Counted from the stretch's first letter, positions 30,179-38,784 are shown. The stretch: DNA of 39,712 bases from Candidatus Methylomirabilota bacterium (GCA_027293415.1 JAPUFX010000020.1:1-39712), one strand, 5' to 3'. Notes: generated by a model from the letters alone, not told the origin. Numbers and translations: made by a program.

Positions 30179-31159
30179 ATGCATTTTCCAACGCGTCGCC
30201 CCCGACGTCTTCGGCGGTCGGAGACGATTCGCCGAATGATGCGGGAGACGACCCTGCAGGTGGACGATCTCATTATGCCCCTCTTTGTTGTTCATGGAAC
30301 GGGCATCCGACAAGAGATTGCGCCCATGCCTGACAATTACCAACTCTCCGTGGACCAGCTCACCAAGGAAGTCAAGGAGATTGCGGCGCTCGGGATTCCC
30401 GCGGTCATCCTCTTCGGCATTCCAGAGCACAAGGATGCCTACGGATCCGAGGCCTACGCCAAGGATGGGATCATCCAGCAGGCCGTCCGGGCCATTAAAG
30501 ATTCGGTCACCGACCTCCTCGTCATCACCGACACCTGTCTCTGCGAATATACCAGTCACGGCCATTGCGGGGTCGTGGAGCACGGAAGCGTCAAGAACGA
30601 TCCGACCATAGAGCTACTCGCAAAGGCGGCAGTCTCCCAGGCGGAGGCGGGCGCGGACATGATAGCCCCTTCGGACATGATGGACGGGCGGGTGGCTGCA
30701 ATCCGGGAAGCCCTGGATACAGATGGTTTTGAGGAGGTCGCGATCATGGCGTACGCGGCCAAGTACGCCTCGAGCTTTTACGGGCCCTTCCGGGAGGCGG
30801 CGGAGGCAACCCCTCAATTCGGTGATCGGAGGAGCTATCAGATGGATTCGGCCAACGCCGCAGAGGCCTTACGCGAGGTGGCCCTGGACATCGAGGAGGG
30901 GGCCGATATTGTCATGGTAAAGCCTGCCCTGGCTTATCTGGACATCGTGTGGCGGATCCGGACGGAGTTTGACGTGCCGGTGGCCGCCTATAATGTGAGT
31001 GGGGAATTTGCCATGGTCAAGGCCGCCGCTCGGCTGGGCTGGCTAGAGGAGGAGCGGGCCATGTGCGAGATCCTCACCGCGATCAAGCGGGCTGGTGCCG
31101 ATCTGATCCTCACCTACTTCGCCAAAGACGCCGCCCGCCTGCTGCGCCGCAACGAGTAG
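30179..31159 (+). CDS. hemB: Delta-aminolevulinic acid dehydratase (porphobilinogen synthase) HemB
   Basis: A 326-residue protein from the ATG at 30179, with GGAGG seven bases upstream. The zinc-type metal motif [14 protein letters not shown] has all three cysteines, and the two active-site lysines are in [17 protein letters not shown] and [14 protein letters not shown]. It condenses two ALA molecules to porphobilinogen, the second common step of haem, sirohaem and B12 synthesis. hemL lies 112 bases downstream, so the two likely form one unit. Length and motifs are standard. Confidence 0.97.
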   Translation: MHFPTRRPRRLRRSETIRRMMRETTLQVDDLIMPLFVVHGTGIRQEIAPMPDNYQLSVDQLTKEVKEIAALGIPAVILFGIPEHKDAYGSEAYAKDGIIQQAVRAIKDSVTDLLVITDTCLCEYTSHGHCGVVEHGSVKNDPTIELLAKAAVSQAEAGADMIAPSDMMDGRVAAIREALDTDGFEEVAIMAYAAKYASSFYGPFREAAEATPQFGDRRSYQMDSANAAEALREVALDIEEGADIVMVKPALAYLDIVWRIRTEFDVPVAAYNVSGEFAMVKAAARLGWLEEERAMCEILTAIKRAGADLILTYFAKDAARLLRRNE

Positions 31160-31184
31160 TTCCTACCACCTCCGCCCTGGGGTC

Positions 31185-31211
31185 CTGCCGTCAGCCCTGA
31201 GCAGTCAGCTG
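31185..31211. repeat. Short R4-like repeat between hemB and hemL
   Basis: CCTGCCGTCAGCCCTGAG followed by CAGTCAGCT: a short stretch of the GTCAGC unit seen at 26996 and 36320. No hairpin of strength is obvious. Confidence 0.4.
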
Positions 31212-31271
31212 GGATCCCGCGACGGGTCATTAGTATGTAAGAGGATGAGGTCTGCTGTTGGGAGAGAGGCC

Positions 31272-32561
31272 ATGGACAAGAGGTCATCGGATTTATTTGA
31301 AGAGGCACAGCGGTACCTACCGGGTGGCGTGAACAGCCCCGTCCGGGCCTTTCGGGCCGTGGGGGGACGACCCTTCTTTGTCGAGAAGGGAGACGGGTCC
31401 CGAATCTATGATGTGGATGGAAACGTCTACATCGACTACGTCTGCTCCTGGGGTCCTTTGATTCTGGGACACGCCCACCCTCAGGTTGTGGAGGCGTTGC
31501 AGAAGACGGCAGGACGGGGGACGAGCTACGGCGCCCCGACAGAGCTGGAGGTCATCTTAGCCCGGATGGTGACAGAGGCCCTCCCCTCAGTCGAGATGGT
31601 GCGCTTTGTGAACTCGGGGACCGAAGCCGTCATGAGTGCCCTCCGGGTGGCCCGGGCGTACACCCAGCGGGACAAGGTGGTCAAGTTTGCCGGCTGCTAC
31701 CATGGTCATGCGGATAGCCTGTTGGTCAAGGCCGGCTCGGGCGCCTTGACCCTGGGCGTCCCGAATTCCGCCGGTGTTCCCGAGGCCGTAGCGAGAGACA
31801 CCATCACCCTCGGATATAACAATCTGGACCAGGTCCGAGAGGTAATGGGGTCGCTGGGGAAGGAAGTGGCGTGTATCATTGTCGAGCCCGTGGCCGGTAA
31901 CATGGGGGTAGTTGCACCGAGTCCAGGCTTTCTCGAGGGGCTGAGGGAACTAACCTTGAAGCATGGAGCCCTTTTAGTCTTTGACGAGGTGATCACCGGC
32001 TTTCGTCTCAGCTACGGTGGAGCACAAGGACTGTACGGAATCCGCCCCGACCTGACATGTCTCGGGAAGGTCATCGGAGGAGGGCTACCGGTTGGTGCCT
32101 ATGGGGGGCGGCGTGACATCATGGAAAATGTTGCTCCATTGGGGCCGGCGTACCAGGCGGGTACCCTCTCCGGCAATCCGCTGGCCATGACGGCAGGGAT
32201 CCAGACTTTGACCCTCTTGAGAAGCGGGCGGATCTATGAAGAGCTTGAGGAACAGGGAAGATCCCTCGCCGAGGGAACCGAGGAGGCATACCGGGCAGCG
32301 AATTTGTTGTGTTGCCTGAACCGGGTTGGTTCCATGTGGACCCTTTTCTTTACGCATGGTCCGGTAAAGGATGACCGGGATATCGAACGGGCCAACGTGG
32401 GAGGTTACGCCCGTTACTTTCATGCCATGTTGGATCGGGGGATCAGCCTTCCCCCTTCTCAATTCGAGGCTGCTTTCCTCTCAGCCGCCCACAGCACCCA
32501 GGACGTGGCGGAGACCATTGAGGCGTCCCGCGAGGCCCTCCAACTAGTCAGTCACGGGTGA
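31272..32561 (+). CDS. hemL: Glutamate-1-semialdehyde 2,1-aminomutase HemL
   Basis: A 429-residue PLP enzyme. The ATG at 31272 follows GAGAGAGG; the in-frame ATG at 31245 is less favoured. It starts [19 protein letters not shown], then has [27 protein letters not shown], the PLP aspartate in [12 protein letters not shown], the PLP lysine in [17 protein letters not shown] and [13 protein letters not shown]. It makes 5-aminolevulinate from glutamate-1-semialdehyde, which shows that the organism uses the C5 route. hemB is directly upstream; glutamyl-tRNA reductase (HemA) is not in the window. Confidence 0.96.
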   Translation: MDKRSSDLFEEAQRYLPGGVNSPVRAFRAVGGRPFFVEKGDGSRIYDVDGNVYIDYVCSWGPLILGHAHPQVVEALQKTAGRGTSYGAPTELEVILARMVTEALPSVEMVRFVNSGTEAVMSALRVARAYTQRDKVVKFAGCYHGHADSLLVKAGSGALTLGVPNSAGVPEAVARDTITLGYNNLDQVREVMGSLGKEVACIIVEPVAGNMGVVAPSPGFLEGLRELTLKHGALLVFDEVITGFRLSYGGAQGLYGIRPDLTCLGKVIGGGLPVGAYGGRRDIMENVAPLGPAYQAGTLSGNPLAMTAGIQTLTLLRSGRIYEELEEQGRSLAEGTEEAYRAANLLCCLNRVGSMWTLFFTHGPVKDDRDIERANVGGYARYFHAMLDRGISLPPSQFEAAFLSAAHSTQDVAETIEASREALQLVSHG

Positions 32562-32624
32562 ATTCGGTCAGGGAGGCTAGTTCAATCCGAGACATGGAAG
32601 AGGCCACACGTAGTCTTGGCTCAT

Positions 32625-32754
32625 CGTTCAGGGTTCATGGTTCAGGGGTAAGAATGCGGGTCCGAGTTTTGCCGTGAACTCTGAACTATGAATGAGGAGA
32701 GCGGTCATCGGTCCCTGGTCGTCGGTCTGCGGTCATCGGAAATCGGTCATCGGA
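32625..32754. repeat. R1 inverted pair plus R2 repeat upstream of the iron-sulfur protein
   Basis: GTTCAGG-type units (32625-32647) face GTGAACTCTGAACTATGAA (32675-32693). Then come GGTCATCGG-type R2 units (32702-32754) running up to the ATG of the next gene. Confidence 0.7.
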
Positions 32755-32755
32755 G

Positions 32756-33991
32756 ATGGAGCCCATGGATTATCTCGAACACTTCATCCATCGGGTAAGC
32801 GGGGCTCAAGCAACTGTCGATACGCCCCGCTGCCTCCGGGAGCACTCTGGGCTTTCGGACTGTCACCTCTGCGTAAAAAGCTGCCCGGTCGAGAGCATTG
32901 ATCTCAGCGGGGGAGTCCACGTCCTCAGTCACTGCACCGGCTGCGGGATCTGTCTCACCGTCTGTCCCGTTTCTGCCTTTGATTTGAACGGAGCGAGAGC
33001 AGGGCAGTTGCTTTCCCAGCTTGCCTCCCTCCTGCGGGAGAGCCAGGATCTGTTGGTCAGCTGCGAGCGGAGTGCCGATGCTGGATCGGCCGATCTGATC
33101 GTGCCCTGCCTTGCGCGAATGGACGAGACTCTCTTGATGGGTGCGCTGGCCCTCGGAGCCCGGGAGCTTTGCCTCACCAGAGCGCCCTGCCAGGGCTGCC
33201 CGTACCCGGAGGCTACTGCACGGTACCGGCGGATGCTCGGTCGGGTGCGCACGTGGGATCGAGTCCTTCCGGGATCTTCCGAGCGAATCCTCGAAGTGGG
33301 TGAGGGGGAGGAGGCTAGGGAAAAGCACAAAAAGGCGAGAGCTGAGAGCCTGGACCGCCGGGCCTTTTTCACCTGGGTGAGAAGTGAGGGGGTGCACCTC
33401 ATGGCTTCTTTCCTCGACGACTTCTCCCAGGGTTTTCAGGGCAGAGAGTCCATGAGGGGTGTTTCCCTTCCTCTTCGGAATCAACTCCTTCCCCAATTCC
33501 TGAGAAAGCTTAAGGTCCAGCAGGGTGAGGTCCCTTACGATCCTGAGGGCCCCTTTGCGGACCTCCTCCTCGATGAGGTCAAGTGTAACGCCTGTGAGGC
33601 CTGCTTCCAGATCTGTCCCACGAGAGCAATCCAGCGGGAGGGGGGTGAGGAAGCCTTCCGCCTCACGCTGGACGCGAGCCGTTGCGTCAACTGCAGTCTC
33701 TGCCTGGATGCCTGCATACCGAATGCGTTGACCTATCGGCAGGGACTTTCACTCAAAGTTGTTGCCTCACGGGAACCGCAGGTTCTCGTGGAGAAGACAT
33801 ATCGTCATTGTGTCCGGTGTGAGGTACGCTTCCTCTCCAGCGGAGAGGTGGATTCCGAGGATCTGTGCTCGGCCTGCTGTTATCTAGCGGATCTGGAAAG
33901 CACCTCGGCCATTGCGCATGAAGGGGCAGGAGGAGTGACCGCGGTGGGGAAGGGAGAGAAGGATATTGGTCAAGGTGTACAGGAGGAGTGA
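32756..33991 (+). CDS. Multi-cluster ferredoxin-like iron-sulfur protein with an MvhD-like middle part and zinc-ribbon tail
   Basis: A 411-residue cytoplasmic protein rich in cysteines. Two ferredoxin motifs at the N-terminus (C36/C39/C43 and C60/C63/C66/C70 in CTGCGICLTVC) precede a region of about 95-160 (LLVSCERS, IVPCLARMDETLLMGALALG, APCQGCPYP) that resembles the MvhD/hydrogenase delta-subunit fold. Two more ferredoxin motifs (C277-C287 in CNACEACFQIC and C310-C320 in CVNCSLCLDAC) follow. The end has a C-x2-C-x15-C-x2-C pattern (C352-C374) like a zinc ribbon. The ATG at 32756 is preceded by R2 repeat; the ATG at 32765 has GGAG four bases upstream and is equally possible. An electron-transfer role is likely, partners unknown; nuo genes follow on the same strand. 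Confidence 0.75.
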   Translation: MEPMDYLEHFIHRVSGAQATVDTPRCLREHSGLSDCHLCVKSCPVESIDLSGGVHVLSHCTGCGICLTVCPVSAFDLNGARAGQLLSQLASLLRESQDLLVSCERSADAGSADLIVPCLARMDETLLMGALALGARELCLTRAPCQGCPYPEATARYRRMLGRVRTWDRVLPGSSERILEVGEGEEAREKHKKARAESLDRRAFFTWVRSEGVHLMASFLDDFSQGFQGRESMRGVSLPLRNQLLPQFLRKLKVQQGEVPYDPEGPFADLLLDEVKCNACEACFQICPTRAIQREGGEEAFRLTLDASRCVNCSLCLDACIPNALTYRQGLSLKVVASREPQVLVEKTYRHCVRCEVRFLSSGEVDSEDLCSACCYLADLESTSAIAHEGAGGVTAVGKGEKDIGQGVQEE

Positions 33992-34041
33992 AGAGACCTG
34001 AAAAAGACCTGGTGGAAAGGTCGAATCCGGCGACATTTCCC

Positions 34042-34070
34042 TTGACAATGCCAGAAAATCTATGTTAAGG
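34042..34070 (+). promoter_or_regulatory. Putative promoter of the nuo operon
   Basis: TTGACA (34042-34047), 17 bases ending in TG, TTAAGG (34065-34070), the same arrangement as before bshC. Transcription would start near 34077 and leave a leader of about 84 bases that contains the terminator-like hairpin at 34124-34146. Confidence 0.45.
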
Positions 34071-34123
34071 ATGGTGGTAGTTAGTAACACAATTCACAAG
34101 CTCGCAGAGAATTCCGGGACACG

Positions 34124-34146
34124 ATGCCCTGTGACGGGGCATTTTT
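34124..34146 (+). terminator. Terminator-like hairpin in the nuoA leader
   Basis: ATGCCCT (34124-34130), loop GTGAC, GGGGCAT (34136-34142), followed by a run of T (34142-34146). The stem is seven base pairs with one G-U. It ends 14 bases before the nuoA ATG, so it either ends the upstream transcript or attenuates nuo. Confidence 0.65.
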
Positions 34147-34160
34147 ATTGTTGAGAGGGT

Positions 34161-34520
34161 ATGGCAGCGGATTACGCATATGTCGCCCTCTTCCTGATCG
34201 TTGGCGCCCTCTTCGTGGTGTTCAACATTGATATCCTTTCGCGCCTGATCCGACCCGCGAAGCCGACGCCGGAGAAGCTTGCTACATACGAGTGCGGCGA
34301 AGATCCCATCGGCAGCCCCTGGCTTCGGATCCACATCCGGTACTATCTCTTTACCCTGATGTTTATCCTCTTCGCGGTGGAAACGGTCTTCCTCTTCCTC
34401 TGGGCCATTGTCTACCGCTCCCTCGGCTTGTTTGCCTTCATCGAGATGATGATTTTCATCATCATCCTCCTGGTCGGCCTCGCGTACGCGTGGGCCAAGG
34501 GAGCACTCGAATGGGTCTAA
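34161..34520 (+). CDS. nuoA: NADH-quinone oxidoreductase subunit A (NuoA)
   Basis: A 119-residue membrane protein with three helices (YVALFLIVGALFVVF, YYLFTLMFILFAVETVFLFL and IEMMIFIIILLVGLAYAWA). The conserved loop between the first and second helices, YECGEDPIGSPWLRIHIRYY, contains the cysteine of the active/deactive switch. It forms the junction between the peripheral and membrane arms of complex I. GAGAGGGT directly precedes the ATG. nuoB, normally next, is missing; nuoC follows after 131 bases of repeat sequence. Confidence 0.96.
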   Translation: MAADYAYVALFLIVGALFVVFNIDILSRLIRPAKPTPEKLATYECGEDPIGSPWLRIHIRYYLFTLMFILFAVETVFLFLWAIVYRSLGLFAFIEMMIFIIILLVGLAYAWAKGALEWV

Positions 34521-34538
34521 TCGTTGACCGAAAAGATC

Positions 34539-34649
34539 GTTCACAGTTCACGGTGCATGGTTCACGGCAAGACAGGGGACTTCAATCTGTGAACTGTCAA
34601 CTCTGAACCGTGAACCCTTCCAACGGTTGTCGGTCGTCGGTGATCGGGA
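34539..34649. repeat. R1 inverted pair plus R2 repeat between nuoA and nuoC
   Basis: GTTCACAGTTCACGG-type units (34539-34566) face CTGTGAACTG and CTGAACCGTGAACC (34587-34616). R2 units (CGGTTGTCGGTCGTCGGTGATCGG) run from 34624 almost to the nuoC ATG. It occupies the position where nuoB normally lies. Confidence 0.75.
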
Positions 34650-34651
34650 TT

Positions 34652-35158
34652 ATGACGGCAGAAGATATCCTGCAGCAGATCCAGTCCCGGTTTGGGGGCG
34701 AGATTCGAACGGCAGAGGTCCGGCGTGGAGAGGCTTGTGTGACCATCGGGGCGGACCGGAATTATGAGATCTGTCGCTTTATTAGAGAGGAGCTGGGCTA
34801 CGACTACCTGAATTGCCTGAGTGGCGTTGATTGGCCGACCGATAACGAGATGGAAGTAGTTTATGCTATCTCGTCCCTGAAACAGCCGGGGAAGATCATG
34901 CTCCGGGCGCGGGTCCCCCGGGATGAGCCCGTCCTTCGCTCGGTGGTCCCCCTGTGGGCGACCGCGAACTGGCACGAGCGGGAAGCCTATGATCTCTTGG
35001 GGATCCGCTTTGAGAACCATCCAGACCTTCGGCGGATTCTCCTCTCCGAGGACTGGATCGGCCATCCCCTGCAGAAAGATTACCAGGATGAGCGGTTCGT
35101 GCCTTACCCCTGGGACGACCGAAAGCCTGGAACGGTTGCCCGGCCGACGACGGCATAG
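34652..35158 (+). CDS. nuoC: NADH-quinone oxidoreductase subunit C (NuoC)
   Basis: A 168-residue protein from the ATG at 34652; the open frame reaches back to 34610 through repeat sequence. The 30-kDa-subunit signature is WHEREAYDLLGIRFENHPDL followed by RRILLSEDWIGHPLQKDY. It belongs to the peripheral arm of complex I next to NuoD and NuoB. It is a separate gene, not fused to nuoD as in E. coli. The ribosome site is poor. nuoD begins 12 bases after the stop. Confidence 0.95.
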   Translation: MTAEDILQQIQSRFGGEIRTAEVRRGEACVTIGADRNYEICRFIREELGYDYLNCLSGVDWPTDNEMEVVYAISSLKQPGKIMLRARVPRDEPVLRSVVPLWATANWHEREAYDLLGIRFENHPDLRRILLSEDWIGHPLQKDYQDERFVPYPWDDRKPGTVARPTTA

Positions 35159-35170
35159 GGAACACGTGAG

Positions 35171-36313
35171 ATGACGACAGTCAACTTTCAACTAGAACAG
35201 ATCAAAAAACGGACCACCGAATCCATGGAGGAGATGTGGGTCAACATGGGGCCCCAGCACCCGTCGACCCACGGGGTCCTGCGGCTGCTGTTGAAGCTGG
35301 ACGGGGAAGTGGTGCGCGAATGCATCCCCTACCTGGGCTATATGCACCGCTGCCACGAAAAGATCGGGGAGAACCGGGCCTACGTCCAGATCATTCCCTA
35401 CACCGACCGCCTCGACTATCTCGCCTCCATGTACAACAATTGGGCCTACTGCCTCGCCTGCGAGCGGCTGATGGAGATCCCGATCCCGGAGCGGGCAGAG
35501 TACCTCCGGGTCATCATCGGGGAGCTGCAGCGGATCGCCTCGCACCTCATCTGGCTGGGGACCTTCGGCCTCGACCTGGGTAACTTCACCCTCTTCATGT
35601 GGTGCTTCCGGGAGCGGGAGATGGTTCTCGACCTGTTCGAGGCGGTCTCGGGGCAACGGCTCAATTACAGCTTCATGCGGATTGGGGGGCTGGCCCTGGA
35701 TGTCCCGGAGGGGTGGCTGGCGGATGTCAAGGCCTTCCTGGCGTATTTCAAACCGCGCCTGCTCGAATACGACCGGCTGACCACCGACCAGATCATCTGG
35801 CAAAAGCGGATCCAGGGGGTGGGGATCCTCAAGCCCGAGGATGCCATCAGCTACGCCTGCTCCGGGCCCATGCTCCGGGGCTCGGGGATCCGGTGGGATC
35901 TGCGGCGCGACGACCCGTATGGAATCTACGACCGTTTTGACTTCGACATCCCTGTCGGGGTGAGCGGCGATGTGTGGGACCGGTTCTGGGTGCGGCGCCG
36001 GGAGATGGAGGAGTCGGTCAAGATCGTGGAGCAGGCTTTGAAGGACATCCCCCCGGGGCCGGTGCTGTCCCCGGTGGCGAAGAAGCTGCGGGCCCCGGTG
36101 GGGGACATCTATTCGCGGGTGGAGAGTCCGCGAGGGGAGTTGGGGCACTACATCGTCGCGGACGGGTCGGAGCGGCCGTATCGCTACAAGGTACGCGCGC
36201 CGACCTTTGCCAATCTGTCCGCCCTGCCGGTGATGCTTCCTGGCTATATGGTGGCCGATGCGGTGGCCGTGCTGGGGAGCGTGGACATCGTCCTGTGTGA
36301 GGTGGACCGGTAA
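35171..36313 (+). CDS. nuoD: NADH-quinone oxidoreductase subunit D (NuoD)
   Basis: A 380-residue protein, the 49-kDa subunit. MGPQHPSTHGVLRLLLKLDG and YLGYMHRCHEKIGENR contain the quinone-site histidine and tyrosine region. DIPVGVSGDVWDRFWVRR and the C-terminal NLSALPVMLPGYMVADAVAVLGSVDI are also conserved. It forms the quinone-binding cavity with NuoB. The coding sequence is markedly richer in G+C than nuoA, nuoH or nuoI (two sampled 60-base lines have 42 G+C each). The ATG at 35171 has only a weak GTGAG before it; an internal ATG at 35225 matches the shorter N-terminus of some NuoD proteins. Confidence 0.96.
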   Translation: MTTVNFQLEQIKKRTTESMEEMWVNMGPQHPSTHGVLRLLLKLDGEVVRECIPYLGYMHRCHEKIGENRAYVQIIPYTDRLDYLASMYNNWAYCLACERLMEIPIPERAEYLRVIIGELQRIASHLIWLGTFGLDLGNFTLFMWCFREREMVLDLFEAVSGQRLNYSFMRIGGLALDVPEGWLADVKAFLAYFKPRLLEYDRLTTDQIIWQKRIQGVGILKPEDAISYACSGPMLRGSGIRWDLRRDDPYGIYDRFDFDIPVGVSGDVWDRFWVRRREMEESVKIVEQALKDIPPGPVLSPVAKKLRAPVGDIYSRVESPRGELGHYIVADGSERPYRYKVRAPTFANLSALPVMLPGYMVADAVAVLGSVDIVLCEVDR

Positions 36314-36319
36314 ATGTAG

Positions 36320-36383
36320 TAGCTGTCAGCAGTCGGCGAACAGCAAGAAGCCTTTTTAATCCCATGCTGATAGCTGATAGCTG
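36320..36383. repeat. R4 spacer repeat between nuoD and nuoH
   Basis: AGCTGTCAGCAGTC (36321-36334) faces TGCTGATAGCTGATAGCT (36365-36382); the arms pair at 10 of 11 positions. It fills the gap between nuoD and nuoH. Confidence 0.7.
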
Positions 36384-36388
36384 GAAAG

Positions 36389-37414
36389 GTGTACGTGGTG
36401 AGCCCGGAAGCCCTCGAGCAATTTTACGCCTTCTTCGAGGCCTGGGGCATTCCGTGGATCATTCCGCGCCTTTCCGTCATGCTCGTCGTGGTAAGCATCA
36501 TCATCGGTTTTATCTCGGTGGCAGCCATGTTCCTGATCTGGTGGGAGCGAAAGATTAGCGCCCACATCCAGGCTCGATTCGGGCCGATGCGCGTGGGAGG
36601 CTGGCATGGGTGGGCCCAGAGTATCGCCGACGGGATCAAGCTCTTGCTGAAGGAGGATATCATCCCGAAGAACGCCGATAGGCCCATCTTCATCCTGGCC
36701 CCGATGGTGGTCTTTGCCTCTGCGTTGGCGGCCTATGTAGTGATTCCATTCGGTCCCGGCCTCATCGTGCAGGACCTCAACATCGGCCTCCTGTACATTA
36801 TTGCCATTTCCTCTCTTGCCGTACTCGGGATCATCATGGCCGGCTGGAGCTCGAACAATAAGTATGCGGCATTGGGTGCGCTCAGATCGGCAGCGCAGGC
36901 GGTGAGTTATGAGGTGCCCCTGGTGATTTCCCTACTGGGTCCGATACTTCTGGTGGGCTCTCTCAGCATGACGAAGATCGTCGAGGCGCAACAGTATCTC
37001 TGGTTCATCGTGGTGCAGCCTCTGGCCTTTCTCATCTACTTCACCTGTGCGGTGGCCGAGACCAACCGGCTCCCCTTCGATATCCCGGAGGCGGAATCGG
37101 AGCTCGTGGCAGGGTTTCATGTCGAGTATAGCGGGATGCGCTTTGCCATCTTTTTCCTGGCGGAGTACGCGAACATGTTTGTGGTCTGCGCCATTGCCAC
37201 CACCGTGTTTCTCGGTGGATGGCAAGGACCGTTCTTGCCCGGCTGGGTGTGGTTTCTAATCAAGACATTTTTCCTCCTCTTCGTAATGATCTGGCTGCGA
37301 TGGACGCTGACCAGGGTGCGGGTAGACCAACTGATGCACGTCGCCTGGAAGGTCCTCCTCCCCCTGGCCTTTTTGAATCTAGGGGTAACCGGGCTGGCCA
37401 CACTATTCCTTTAA
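36389..37414 (+). CDS. nuoH: NADH-quinone oxidoreductase subunit H (NuoH)
   Basis: A 341-residue protein with eight membrane helices. Conserved segments are WWERKISAHIQARFGPMRVG (first loop, quinone entry), LKEDIIPKNADRPIF, RSAAQAVSYEVPLVISLLGP and AETNRLPFDIPEAESELVAG. It connects the quinone site to the proton channels. GTG at 36389 is adjacent to GGAAAG, so GTG at 36395 or 36398 may be the true start. It follows the R4 repeat. Helix count and motifs are standard. Confidence 0.96.
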   Translation: MYVVSPEALEQFYAFFEAWGIPWIIPRLSVMLVVVSIIIGFISVAAMFLIWWERKISAHIQARFGPMRVGGWHGWAQSIADGIKLLLKEDIIPKNADRPIFILAPMVVFASALAAYVVIPFGPGLIVQDLNIGLLYIIAISSLAVLGIIMAGWSSNNKYAALGALRSAAQAVSYEVPLVISLLGPILLVGSLSMTKIVEAQQYLWFIVVQPLAFLIYFTCAVAETNRLPFDIPEAESELVAGFHVEYSGMRFAIFFLAEYANMFVVCAIATTVFLGGWQGPFLPGWVWFLIKTFFLLFVMIWLRWTLTRVRVDQLMHVAWKVLLPLAFLNLGVTGLATLFL

Positions 37415-37429
37415 GGAGTGGGGTGCAAG

Positions 37430-37957
37430 ATGCGGCAATATCTGCGTGATGTGGTGCTGGGTTTCTGGAGCATCATCCTTTCGATGAAGATCACGCTCCG
37501 GTATCTGTTTACCCGGGCCGTGACGGTCCAGTACCCTGAGGAAAAGCGGCAGCTTCCCACCCGGGCTTTGACCCAACACGTCCTGACCATCGATCTCGAC
37601 TCGAAGGAGCTCAAGTGCACCGCCTGCGACATGTGTGCCCGGATCTGTCCTGCCAACTGCATCCACCTGGAGGGAGAGGGAAAGGGGAAGGCACGCCGGC
37701 CCAAGTGGTTCATCATCGACCACAACCTTTGCATGTACTGCAACCTCTGTGTCGAGGTCTGCCCCTTTGACGCCATCTCCATGTGGACTGGTAAATATGA
37801 ACTGGGCGGATTCAGTCGGACCAATCTGGTCTACGATATGGACACGATGCATGCCGACGGCTTCTACCCCACCATTATGACTCCCCGTCCCCCCGCGGGA
37901 GCGGCAGGGAAGCCCTCGGCTGCCGCGGGCGCTGCAAAGCAGGACCGCAAGGGCTAA
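37430..37957 (+). CDS. nuoI: NADH-quinone oxidoreductase subunit I (NuoI)
   Basis: A 175-residue protein from the ATG at 37430, 15 bases after the nuoH stop; a GTG at 37418 overlaps the AGGAG ribosome site and is unlikely. Two 4Fe-4S motifs, CTACDMCARICPANC and CMYCNLCVEVCPFDA, carry clusters N6a and N6b. A helical N-terminus contacts the membrane arm. The C-terminal tail is alanine- and proline-rich and unconserved. It passes electrons to NuoB. Confidence 0.96.
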   Translation: MRQYLRDVVLGFWSIILSMKITLRYLFTRAVTVQYPEEKRQLPTRALTQHVLTIDLDSKELKCTACDMCARICPANCIHLEGEGKGKARRPKWFIIDHNLCMYCNLCVEVCPFDAISMWTGKYELGGFSRTNLVYDMDTMHADGFYPTIMTPRPPAGAAGKPSAAAGAAKQDRKG

Positions 37958-37978
37958 CATCCGTCGAAAGGGAAAGAG

Positions 37979-38467
37979 GTGCAGGAAGTCTTCTTCTTTG
38001 CCCTGGCGGCCTTTACCGTGGCTGTGGCGCTGTTGGTGGTCTTAGACCGGAACATCGTCCACTCCGCCGTCGCCCTGATCTTTACTTTCTGCGGGGTGGC
38101 CGGGATCTATGTGCTTTTGGATGCCGAGTTCTTGGCCGCAGTCCAAGTTCTCATCTATGTCGGCGGCATCACCATCCTGCTCCTGTTTGCCATCATGCTG
38201 ACCACTCGAATCGCCGGCCGGGCGGAGGTCTTCAACAAGCAGGTGGGGCTGAGTGCCCTGATCGCGTTGGGGATTACGGCCCTCCTCGTGTACGCCTCCG
38301 TCACCGGGATCCAGATCTTGGGCGAGGCACCCCCACCTGTCGAGACGGCACCCGCCTTGGGCCGATTGCTCCTCACGACCCATGTCCTTCCTTTTGAAGT
38401 AGCCTCCGTCCTGCTCCTCGCCGCCATGGTGGGCGCGATTATCCTGGCCCGCCGAGAAGGGGAGTAG
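37979..38467 (+). CDS. nuoJ: NADH-quinone oxidoreductase subunit J (NuoJ)
   Basis: A 162-residue membrane protein with five helices, starting with GTG at 37979 after GGGAAAGAG. Conserved parts are [20 protein letters not shown] and [20 protein letters not shown], the latter holding the pi-bulge helix of the antiporter-linked module. The stop TAG (38465-38467) lies four bases before the probable nuoK start. Confidence 0.94.
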   Translation: MQEVFFFALAAFTVAVALLVVLDRNIVHSAVALIFTFCGVAGIYVLLDAEFLAAVQVLIYVGGITILLLFAIMLTTRIAGRAEVFNKQVGLSALIALGITALLVYASVTGIQILGEAPPPVETAPALGRLLLTTHVLPFEVASVLLLAAMVGAIILARREGE

Positions 38468-38471
38468 CGCT

Positions 38472-38780
38472 ATTATCCCGCTATCTTACTACCTCACCCT
38501 TGGGGCAGTCCTGTTCGGGATCGGGATGTTTGGCGTCCTCACCCGGCGAAATGCCATTGCTATCCTGATGGCAGTTGAGCTGATGTTGAACGCGGTAAAC
38601 ATAAACTTCATCGCTCTCTCCCGGTATCTGCCCAAATCGACCTTGGATGGTCAGGTCTTTGCCATCTTCGTCATCACCGTAGCGGCGGCGGAGGCGGCGG
38701 TCGGCCTGGCCATCGTGCTTAGTCTCTACCGGAATTTCCACACGGTGAACGTTGATGAGATCAACCTCATGAAATGGTAA
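38472..38780 (+). CDS. nuoK: NADH-quinone oxidoreductase subunit K (NuoK), probable ATT start
   Basis: The conserved NuoK N-terminus reads [20 protein letters not shown] from 38472, where family members have M-I-P. The codon in the start position is ATT, and it has GGGGAG (38459-38464) seven bases upstream. There is no ATG, GTG or TTG in frame between the nuoJ stop and 38526. The ATG at 38526 would cut off the first helix and give only 84 residues, whereas the ATT gives 102, the usual NuoK length. Conserved glutamates are in [14 protein letters not shown] and [14 protein letters not shown]. It is a proton-channel subunit between NuoJ and NuoN. Confidence 0.9.
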   Translation: MIPLSYYLTLGAVLFGIGMFGVLTRRNAIAILMAVELMLNAVNINFIALSRYLPKSTLDGQVFAIFVITVAAAEAAVGLAIVLSLYRNFHTVNVDEINLMKW

Positions 38781-38784
38781 CTTA

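Noticed and set aside
34010-34035. tRNA T-arm-like GGTCGAATCC
   Set aside because: No acceptor stem, D-arm or anticodon arm can be drawn around it.
34521-34651. Hidden or frameshifted nuoB between nuoA and nuoC
   Set aside because: The 131 bases are almost entirely R1 and R2 repeat, far too short for nuoB and with no conserved cysteine motif in any frame.
35192-36148. 318-codon open frame opposite nuoD
   Set aside because: It is a shadow caused by high third-position G+C; its product has no family features, while nuoD is unmistakable.
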